NCBI GenBank assembly: GCA_963971575.1
Contig: OZ020625.1
Coordinates: forward strand, 1,178,001 to 1,242,000
Reading direction: 5' to 3'
Length of the DNA stretch: 64,000 nucleotides
Source: Liopterus haemorrhoidalis
Taxonomy: Eukaryota > Arthropoda > Insecta > Coleoptera > Dytiscidae
A program made the position numbers and the translations under genes. This document shows positions 50,001-62,000 of the stretch, piece by piece; the stretch's first letter is position 1; each line of letters starts with the position of its first letter. The notes below the pieces were generated by a model, which saw only the letters and a program-made list of their open reading frames with translations, did no database searches and had not been told where the DNA came from.

Positions 50001-53000
50001 AAATGTTGCCCAGCTTATTTGAAATACTAAAAGTATTGGAACTTAACAACGACTTAACAACAACTTAACAACGACTTAACAACCACTTAACAACGACTTA
50101 ACCACGACTTAACAACGACTTAACCACGACTTAACAACGACTTCACAACGACTTAACAACGTTTTATGCAACTGGACCTAAAACTATAAGGCCCTGTTGC
50201 GTAAGCGTTGTTGTCAGATTATCACACCGTCAGTTGACGACAATATCAAATATGTCATGATAAAAATCAATTGATTGTGTATTAAGCAATGCTTTTAGCA
50301 ACACTTGACAACATGAAGTTTTGTTAACTACACTATCAGATTTAACAATGTTTTATGCAACTGCAGGTATATTTGACGTTGGGTAAAATTCATGGAAAAG
50401 ACATAAAAAATTAAATTAAATCATTGCGGTTTGCAAATTATTCAAGTTGCATGAAAAATTCAGACGTATTTTACATAAATTGTTCAATTTCACGTTCATA
50501 CATAAGTGGAAATTTATGATTGGCACTTGCATAGGAATTTCTAAACCTTTGGGACGCTACATTTATACAACTGGGTACAAATTAATATAATAACTATAAC
50601 TGCAGTGACGTCCAAGAGGAATTATATCCCTCCGTTATACAGATTGAACATTAAATTCAAATTCAAAGTCAGACTTTTTAAGTTTTCCATATTTTTTTTT
50701 TTTTTACCTGTAAGCTGGAACGTAGCGGAACTACACCATGATCTTGTGCGATGATTGTCAGCCAATAATGATTCTTCGTTTCCGCATCCAAAGTTGCTAA
50801 CGTCTGTATTAGACCTGTAACAAAAAAATACTGTTATAGGATAGTCAGCGAATCAGTGCAGTTGCGTCGCTGGAAACGTCACATGTTTTTGTAACGTTCT
50901 GTTTAGTACGTCTTTAGAATCTAATAATCGTACGCTGTCACTTGTATCGTAATGAAATGAAAATATAAAAATAAGAACAGAATAGAAACAAATAAACTAT
51001 TCTAATAGGCTAAAGTGGGAAACAGAATGCACCGAGTTCTACGACGCGTTGACGCCGTACGTACGGCGCTATCTGTCAGAAGAAAGTTAAAACCAAGCTG
51101 TCGTACGCAAGTGCACAGAATGAACAACGTCCTCCGGCGTTCGAACGCCGTTGATACTGAATGTTCGTCAACTTCCAACTTTTGACGCCGTTGAACGTTG
51201 ACGCAGAACACCTAACCTCAGTTTTTACTGAATGGTAAAGTGTTTGTATGTATAAATAACTTGCATACAACATAAATAACATCACACACAAGTCTTCATC
51301 ATCCATTATAGGGATTTGCAGCTAAGCACCCTACCATCTGGTGAGCGTTTCATGAACTTGTGTACATCAGATAACATTTCGTTTTGTGTATTGGTTTTGT
51401 ATGAAGTTTGTTTTTAAAGTTTTATTATAATCATTGAAAAATGTATAATACATATTGTTGTGTGCCTATGTGCAATTCATTGAAAAGAAGAAACCCGGAA
51501 ATATCGTTTCATTTGTTTCCACTAATATCAGACACCGTACGGTTCGAAACAAAATTGGGAAAGCAAGAGGTTAGGAATCGACGCGATGTTTAGATAAACA
51601 ATTTAAAAATTGGAAATAAAGTGAGCCCTTATATCAAAGATTGCTCATTACATTTTAATGACAGTGACTACAAAAAATATTTTCAATTTTGTATTTATTA
51701 TCGCATATCTTGAAAATTCCTAATATTGTGTGTGGGTTTGTAATGCACAAGTCTCTAGGCATAATGCATAAATCTTTATGAACTCTCTGTTTTTTTTCAG
51801 TGACTCCACACAATATTATATGCCCAGCATTGTAGATTTCTACCCCTTGGTACACAACACGGGAATTATTATTTCCCCCAATATAGTTAAAATAATCGAC
51901 AATGGAAAACCGCCATAACTTAAAACCAGATCACAAAATGTAGTATTTTAGATGTTTACAAGTGTTGTCACTTCACAAAATCAGAAAATCCCAAACAATT
52001 ATTTATTTTTTGTCGTTTTTTGATACACTTTTCACTATTATTTACTAGTAAATTTCAAGTGGTATCTGATTTAGAATGGTTTCAAAAAAATCCGCGTGGC
52101 GCTACGATCTTAAAATTTTTCCCCTATACTTTTAATAAAAGAAAGCGCACGTATTAACACAGATATAGGTTGTCAAGTGACACTTGACGGCGTTAAAAAT
52201 TATTGCATTGTGTGCAGGCGAAAATTCTCAACGGCGCTAACGCAACGCTGTCGCAAATGACGCCGCGCTGACGGCGTAGCGCGCTGTGCATTCTGTTCCA
52301 GGCTTAAGTACAATGTTTTCTTCAAAAATCCCTCGTTAATTGCGAAATTTCGCTTAACGCGATCATGTCCAGAACGTATCCCCCGCGTTGAACGGGGGTA
52401 ATCTGTACTCGGTTTAAATTGTCAGAACTCTTGTATTATTAGTTTTAAATAATAATCAACAGTTTTGGACTTGTTATAACGTGCTCAAGTTGTAAACTGT
52501 TCTGTCTGCCGTTCGTTGTGGTGGTTGGGGAGTTTAGCGGTTAGCCCTCTAATCCGAGCTAACCATACTGACATTAACTTAATCTTAGAGGGTGAATTTA
52601 GCAACTACCACCTCATATACAAGTCAAGGGAGTAATTACGTCTGCGGTCATCAATACCAACTTAAGATGACTTATTACTAAATGACTAACTAGGGAATTT
52701 GGATTACATGAAGTATACAATTACCCATAGGTAACGAGGGATATTTCACTTGAAAGATTAGAAAAAATCGGATTGATTTCTACGTTTTGAAATTTAAGTT
52801 TGTTATCGTCAGCGTCAATTACGTCCGTAGCTCACCGTTTCTCGTGTTTTCTGTTTATCTATTCGTCCGTTATAAATCCATACGCTTCGTTAGTATTCGG
52901 TTTACTGGACAGTGAAGATCAGAAGAAAAAACATACAATAAGACACAAATACGATACCGAGGATTTCAATTTATAACAGAAATTTTAAATATATTTTTTT

Positions 53001-56000
53001 TTAATATTAGGTGTACCGGAAAGTTTTTTCGTTTTTATTATTAGTGCAGTATACGAACTAGTTACGACTTATTCGCTGAATTAAACAGACGTCTTTTGCC
53101 CTTTGATTAAACTCTGTAATCTTGAGTACCTAATTATTGTTTTCGTTTCATTTTAAACACTTGCATTTTAAAATGGCGGAAGAATTTTCATCAAATCATT
53201 TTTTATACTGTTTAATGTTGTACCATAAAAAAAAATGATGTAGTGTAAATTTTCACACATTTCAGGGTTTCGCAGGTAGTAACTGAATGATGATTATTTG
53301 GGATGCCAATCAAATTTTATGTCAAAATTTTTTTTTATGAATTTTAATTGGAATGCTTAATACCATTATTAAGTTTCTAAATTGTGCAGTATTTTTTTTA
53401 TACAGCAAGGTTCATTAAGATTTTGAAAATTGCGCCTATGGCTTCCATTGGTTGTTTAAATCATAAGCCCCGCCCTCTGATTTCGTAATTAAAATTAAAT
53501 GCAACGTTTACCAAAATATAACTAGAATTTTGACAAAATAATTTAAACAAAATAAAAATGCAAAAAAAACAAAATTTAAAATTGACAGGAATCGAACTAT
53601 AGTTCGATTCAAATTCCTTCGTTTGCAAATTACGAAGCGTCTACACAACGCACTACGCTATGAGAGCTTACTTATCTAGTGTGTTACATATCGAATTAAA
53701 TATTTAACATATTTTAGTTAAAAACGCGTTATTTTCTGAAAACATAATCTGATCAAAAGTTCCTGTTGTACTATTCCGGTTCACACAAATGTACATTACT
53801 TAGAAATTTTTCAGATTTTTAGTTTAAACCATCTGGGCTACAGGTGTGGGACAAAATTTTTTTTGCACAATTTTGGCTAAAATCGCGTCTAAATAATTTA
53901 TTTTGCCAAAGTAAAATTTTGATCGTTAGTCTACGTACTAAGGGCTTTCATTTGAAATACCAGCATACATTCACTATTGCATGAACATTTGGCCATCAAA
54001 AAGATATGCTCGCGTTGGATCGCACACAATGCGGGCTCTCACAAATCGGCTCAAACAAGTGACTTTTTGAGTACTCAAAACGTCGATTTGTTGGGTCATC
54101 CGCCGTGTAGTCCTGATCTGGTACCCAATGAATTCTTTTTATTCCCATCAAGAATAAATTGCGAGGGCAATGTTTTTTGAAACCTGAAGAAGCGGTTGAT
54201 GCGTTCAAAATGCATGTTTAGATCTGCTTCAATCGGTGTGGAAAAAGTGCTTCGAAAATTGGTTCAAACGCATGCAAAAGTTTATTGATCTTCATGGAAA
54301 ATATTTTGAAAAACAATTCCACTTTTGTTGATAAATAATTATTTTAGATCTCAAATCCCGAAATATAAAAGGCAACCCCTCGTACCCAGTACTTGTTTCT
54401 GTAGTACGAGTTGAGAATTTGTAAAAATAATTGTAAAATATGCCCCCTTTTTCTGTTTTTAAGATATACCTTTTGGAAGTTAGTAAATAAATCAAAGAAT
54501 ACATTAAACAGCTAATAAAACATTGTTGGTTGTACAACATAGCGACATAAAAATAACTAAAATACGAACCATGGGCCATATATTAGGGTGATAAAGAGAT
54601 ACGACCTTGAGACTCGGAAACCGGAAGTGGGACTCTCGACCGGAACAGCCGCACTTACTTCCGCACTGATAGAAATGGCGCGATCGTTGAATTTACACAA
54701 AATCAATGATGTACCACCGTATGCTGCTTTGAAATTATGGACAACTAATAGCCGCGGATGCTATAATTAAATACAAATTGCATCGGTGGTACAAGGTGTC
54801 TCAAAAGAAATTTTATATTTATTTAGCTTACTGCGTGAACGCAACGTATCCGAGGGGCGCGGGGGTTATGTCAATCGGTAGCCCGGCTCTTGGGAATTCA
54901 CTCGTTATGGAGCGTTTCTCGGGAGCAGACCGCGCGTTATGCGTGCGAGAGTTTTACAAAAACGGTGATTCGGCGACTGTAGCGCGTAGAAAATTCTGCA
55001 GTATTCGAGGTTTTCGCCACTTAAATGATGCGCCAAGCATTCCTCTCATTCGACATTGGGTTAAAAAGTTTGAAGAGACTGGTACAACGCTGGATAAATC
55101 AAAATCCGGGCGACCTAGGTCATCAAGAACGGTAGAAAACGTGGAGAATGTTAATCAGTCTGTTCGTGACGACCCGAACCTTTCAATTCGGAAGCGCGCA
55201 AGTGCTTTAAATGTGCATAGATCATCATTACATCGCATTATGCACAAAGACCTAAAGCTGCACCCCTACAAAATTCAATTGGTGCAAGAATTAAAGCCCC
55301 AAGATGCCAGTCAGAGGCTTAATTTCTTAAATCAGGTGATTGAGCGATTTTCAACGTTTACCAACATTTTGTTTTCGGATGAAGCTCATTTTCATCTTAA
55401 TGGCCACGTAAATAAGCAGAACTGCCGCTACTGGAGTGCAACGAATCCGAAACGCAAGCATCAGAAACCCCTACATTCGCCTAAAGTGACCGTATGGGCT
55501 GCGATGTCGGCACGAGGAATTATCGGCCCTTACTTTTTTGAAGACGAAAGGGTCGTGCAGTTACAGTGAATTCAGAGCGTTATGTGGAGATGTTAGACAA
55601 CTTCTTGGTACCTGAACTGCAAAACTTTCCTGGCTATAACCAAAGAACATGGTTCTAACAGGACGGAGCAACTTCACACACGTCCAATATGTCTCTGCCA
55701 CGTGTTCGTGAAATTTTCTCAGGCAAATTGATCTCCCGGAGAGGTGACATAAATTGGCCTCCACGCAGTCCAGATTTAACCCCTATGGACTTTTTCCTAT
55801 GGGGTTATCTTAAATCTAAAGTTTACGCCAATAAACCGACTTCACTGGCGCATTTGAAAGAAAATATCCGTCACGAAATGGCAGCCATCCCTGAGTCCAC
55901 CTGCCGAGACGTCATAAGTAATTTTACTGTTCGATTAAATGAGTGCCGAGAACGCGAGGGTCTACATTTAGACGATATTATTTTTAAGTAATAAATCCCC

Positions 56001-59000
56001 AAAAAGTGTATTTTAATAATTAATAAACATTTTTTCTATATACGGCTTACTTTTTTTATAATCGATCCACTAAATATAAAATTTCTTTTGAGACACCATG
56101 TATTTAATATTAATATAACTTATTTTTATACAATTTTCGTGATTTATGTTGTGAAAATAAATATTTATGAATTAGAGATATTATTTACCATACATATTTG
56201 TACTACTTTTGTGATTATTATTTCAATAAAGACATTTACAAATTGTTTATAAATTTCCTAAATAGGGGGGCGCCAGATATGGGATTTTTTTATAAAGGGG
56301 GCGTTAATGAACAAAGTTTGGAAACCGCTGGTTTAAATAATAGTTCTATCGTATGAATTGCGTGAAATTTGATTTTAAAAAAGCGTCTTTCATATTCTCA
56401 ATGATTTTAAAACTATCTTAAAAATCTATAAAATAGATTCAGCCTGTGAACATGAATAGGGTTGGTTCGTTTTATGTTTTAAGTCGTGAGTCGTGGATCT
56501 GCCTATAAATCTCTTGGTGGCTAGGTGTTAAAACGCTCGGAAAAAGATCGAATCCCTAGTTCTCACTTTTCATTATTTCCCAGTTTTATAGGAGACGAAT
56601 AATGGGTGATAAAATCACGATAAATAAAAGTAGATGGATAATAAAATAGAAGCAAACATATAAAATAGAATTTACCAAGATTTGTTACACTAGAGGATGA
56701 AGATCTGAATTATTGCAATATTATATTTTATCATCCCTATTTAAAAAATTGATGTGAAGTGTGAATTTTCACACATTGCAGGGTTTCGCAGTTATATAAT
56801 AAGTAAAGGCTGCATGTTGAGTGTGTAGGACAAATTTTGCTTTGTAGTAACCACGGCAAAATGAACGATCTTTTTAAAATAATTTATCTGTTAATCTCAG
56901 AGCTTTAAAAACAAATTTTATGTTAAAATATTTTTTTGTTAATTTTAATTCGAATACCTAATATCATTATTTAGGTTTCTAAATAAGTGCAGTATTTTTT
57001 TTATATAACAAGGTTCATTAAGATTTTGAAAATTGCGCCTATGGTTTTCATTGGTTGTCTTAAATCATACGCTCCGCCCCTCTGGTTTCGTATAAATGAC
57101 ACAATGAAAATATAATTCCAATTGGTTATTAAATTTACGCTCTTGAAAATTAAATTCAAAATTTGCTAAAATATAACTAGAATTTTAACAAATTAATTTA
57201 AACAAAATAAAAATGAAAAAAAAAAACAAAAAAAAAATTGTCTCCACAAGCCAGGAACGAACCTGTGTAGTGTATAACAAATCTGTTTAGTTGTCGCGCA
57301 ACGGAGCCACTAGACCACCATACGCTTAACAACTCAGCGTGTTATATGAGTATAAACTGTTTGCATCGTCAACAAAAAAACACAAAAAATACGTTATTTT
57401 CCGAAAACATAATCTGATCAAAAATTCCTGTTGTACTATTCCGGTTCACACCAATGTACATTACTTAGAATTTTTTCAGATTTTTAGTTTAAACCATCTG
57501 AGCTACAGGGTGTGGGACAAAAATTTGTTAGCACAATTTTGGCAAAAATCGCTTCAAAATAATTTATTTTGCAAAAATAAAATTTTGATCGTTAATTGAC
57601 GTATCAAGGGCTTTCATTTGATACCCTACTCAGAATTATAAAAAAATATTTTTTTTTTCGGGGATATGTTTTTTAGATGTTTTAGTATTTTTCCTATGTG
57701 CGGGTCAAAGAGTTGTATAAGCATGCCAAATTTCAACTCTCCAGGTTTAGCCGTTTGGCTACAATTTTTACCGAACAGACAGACAGACGACAAAATGACG
57801 GTATAAGGGTTTTTTTTGTCATTCATACAAAACTCTAAAAAGAAAACAGTTTTAAAAACAGATTAAACAAACAAAAACTATGGGATTTAAAAAATTAATT
57901 TCCTTTTTCAAACGTCTCGTAAAAATTTTATTCAAGGCTGTTTAATAAAATTATTATTATTATTATTATTATTAAGCAGCATTTTTTTTTTTTTTATTTC
58001 TAGACTAAACTTAAGATGTCATACAGTCTGTTTCAAACGGTTAGGCGGAACTAGATTTGGCAATCTGGTTACTTTCATCGTTTAAATCATACTTTTCGAC
58101 CGTTTTGTTTAAGCTTTGTAAATCATACTTACAATAAATATTTTTTTGGTTAAGGTTAATATCATTTTAAAATGTCATTTTCTTTATATTATGATTTTTT
58201 GTGTCACTCTTAATACAAATTTCCCATTTATTTATTTTTTTGTCATTAAAATACGTAAAAAAATGACATATGTCATTCGTTTCCATGGTTTCATTGTTGG
58301 AATTTTAAATTTTGACATTTCAACGTGAAAAATGAAATAACCCTAGCAAGGTCCCTTCTCGTGACAACCTAAAAGAACGAAATTCCCATTTAGTTCCGCT
58401 TAACCGTTTGGAACAGACTGTATTCAAATATTGGAACACAAGTCATCTTTTTCCGTTTCCAAAATATACATTTCAAAAATTTTGAAATTTTTTAGGAACA
58501 TTACAAAAAAAAAATCCGGAAATGCGTCAGAACATCTATTTCGAACCGTAGAAACTTAAAAATTCCAACCTCAGGTCTCAATCTCTTTTAGTTTTTGAGA
58601 TACAGCTATACAAAAGTAAAATTTTTACAAAATTTATAAATTTTCAAAATGGTTTTTGTGAAAAACTTAACAAGCAATTAAGTTCCCAATTTATATATAG
58701 AGTAAAAAAACTATGAAAATTTCAAAAATTCAATCCTCAAGTCCCTATCTTATACTGATTTTGGGATATGAATTTTTAAAATTTTATTTAAAACACATTC
58801 CAACTTATTTGAGTTCTTATTCCATCCTAGTGCCTTTGTTTCATTTATTTCATGTTTTCCAACCCTGTTGAACTACCCATTAAGCAACCGGAAGTGGGTG
58901 TATATGCGTGTGAAACTAAATCTTTGACGTAAATACGTCAACTAGCACGCAATTTTGACTTTATAGGTCGAGTAATATTTTTAAGTTGTGAAAAGATAAT

Positions 59001-62000
59001 TTAAATTTTTGGTTCAATTAAAGCCACTAAAACCTCTCTTAATTAAAACATGTCATAGAGAAGATGACAAGATAAATCAACACTTTGAAAATTTAATTAA
59101 AATTATTATTTTTGTTATAAATGTGTTTATAATTTTGTTGATGAAATTTAAGTAATGATATCACAATCTTTTTAGACAGTGTCAATTTTGGATTTTTGGT
59201 GGACTTCACACCTCCATTTTGTTCAGTTAAGTGTCAGGTCTGTCCATAAGATAACTATCTTATGTATCAATATCTTTATACTAAAGAAGAGATAGGTGTG
59301 CGACTATATAGACCAGCGGTTTCCAAAGTGGGGGGTCGTACAAGATTCACCAGCGGGTCGCAGGATTTGCCACATTAGCTGTTATTAAAACAAAATATCG
59401 CGCACGGTTAATAGTGGAAGACGAAATAAGAATGGCTCTTAAGATTACCTCCTTATCACTGCCAGTTTAACCCCATTGAACTAATTTGGGGTATAACAAA
59501 AAATTATTATGATAGACATATTGGTCAAAACGGATATAGTGATAACGAAGTTTTGAAAATGTGGCAAGTAGCCTGTGATCAAATTAGTTGTGAAACTTGG
59601 GCAAAAAAATCGAAAATTTAATAAATGAATGGTGGGAAAGGGAAAGGATTGTTGATGATATTAATCCAATAATAATAAATACAAAAAATTAAAGCGATAG
59701 TTAAGATGACGATGATATCATGCATTACAGTGACTAATTTAAAAAAATAAAAATAAACATTTAAATACAAGGTGTCTCAAAAGAAATTTTATATTTAGTG
59801 GATCGATTAAAAAAAAAGTAAGCCGTATATAGAAAAAATGTTTATTAATTATTAAAATACACTTTTTGGGGATTTATTTCTTAAAAATAATATCGTCTAA
59901 ATGTAGACCCTCGCGTTCTCGGCACTCATTTAATCGAACAGTAAAATTACTTATGACGTCTCGGCAGGTGGACTCAGGGATGGCTGCCATTTCGTGACGG
60001 ATATTTTCTTTCAAATGCGCCAGTGAAGTCGGTTTATTGGCGTAAACTTTAGATTTAAGATTTAAGATAAGATTTAAGATGAAAATGAGCTTCATCCGAA
60101 AACAAAATGTTGGTAAACGTTGAAAATCGCTCAATCACCTGATTTACGAAATTAAGCCTCTGACTGGCATCTTGGGGCTTTAATTCTTGCACCAATTGAA
60201 TTTTGTAGGGGTGCAGCTTTAGGTCTTTGTGCATAATGCGATGTAATGATGATCTATGCACATTTAAAGCACTTGCGCGCTTCCGAATTGAAAGGTTCGG
60301 GTCGTCACGAACAGACTGATTAACATTATCCACGTTTTCTACCGTTCTTGATGACCTAGGTCGCCCGGATTTTGATTTATCCAGCGTTGTACCAGTCTCT
60401 TCAAACTTTTTAACCCAATATCGAATGAGAGGAATGCTTGGCGCATCATTTAAGTGACGAAAACCTCGAATACTGCAGAATTTTCTACGCGCTACAGTCG
60501 CCGAATCACCGTTTTTGTAAAACTCTCGCACGCATAACGCGCGGTCTGCTCCCGAGAAACGCTCCATAGCGACTATATTCCCAAGAGCCAGGCTACTGAT
60601 TGACATAACCCCCGCGCCCCTCGGATACGTTGCGTTCACGCAGTAAGCTAAATAAATATAAAATTTCTTTTGAGGCACCTTGTACAACTTGTAGCAATAT
60701 ATTATATCAATAAATATATTTTTACTTAATATTTTATTACTTTGTACTTAGGGGAAACATACAAATTTAATTTAATTAAACAACAAATTATAATCCAAAA
60801 TTTACGTATGAGTATAAGTTTTTACTTATTTATAATTATTACCTTAAAATTAATAATTTTGTTTGTTTGAGTACTGCTGTAAATTTATTTTTATGCTCAA
60901 ATTAGTAAAGATATCTACGAATCATGTTGTTTCTTTCTAATGCTTTGTATTTTATTAAAACAATTTGGAAGGTTAGTTGTCAACTTGCGTCACTATACGT
61001 TACTATGGGTATGCAAATAATTATAATGATATAGACAGAGAAAGCATATAGTATTGTATATCGATACTTGTAGCAACGGACAGTCACCTATCAGCAATCC
61101 GACTATATTTACTATTTAGAAACGACTAAAGTTTTAGAATTTCTGGTTTAACGTTACTGATCGAAAGAATTTTCACTAGTCTCGGGGGACAAGACAGTTA
61201 ACGCTGCAGGAAAAAATTGCAGAACTCTGTCGTACTATAATACTTAAGGGAAAAGGAACTGAACAATTAAATGAACTTAAATCCAGGACAATGAAAAAAA
61301 AAGAAACTTACCAAGAAAAAGGAAGCTCATAATTTTTAAGAATTCTGTCTCTAAACATAACTTTGTTTTAAGACAGACCTTAGGGATTTTTTAATTATAC
61401 TTTATTAAGATAGGCACACTTAACTTAGTTCTCAAAAATAATGTAACCTACAAGGGTTACCTTTTATGTTTTTACAAACGACCACTAGATGGCAATATTG
61501 AAATGTGTCATTACTAGAGATGGATCGTTCATGAACGAACCGGCTCAGTACACTGACCGAAGTGACACGGTTCACCAAATTGAAATGAGCCGGCTCACGG
61601 CTCACTGTATAGTTTCAAGTTTGAAGGATACGATTGGTCGGGCGATTGTGAGCAGTGACCGGAGTGATCCGGATCTGGATCGATGTCATGTTGAACTTCG
61701 CGAGAACTCGGCTTGTAATGTATTATCATAAAGTGTATTTTGTCATCAATTTGTAGGGCAGTTTATTTGAAACTAATCGGCTTAGTCTGTATTTTCTTAC
61801 AACCATATTATATAAAAATATTAAAAATATTGCCCAAATCCCAGATGTCCGATTTATAAGGGCAATAAACATCGCCATAAACTTAACACATCTGGTTTAA
61901 AATACAGTAGCTACATAAAGTGAATTGTTTGTTTTAAAAATGTTAGATAAGAGCCGGGGCTAAGCGACGTTCTACATACGAGCGAACGACCGACAACTGA

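Noticed and set aside
52306..53009. A confident pogo/Tigger element
   Set aside because: Only a vague resemblance to such ends (TATCCCCCGCGTTGAACGGG); no second end and no coding sequence.
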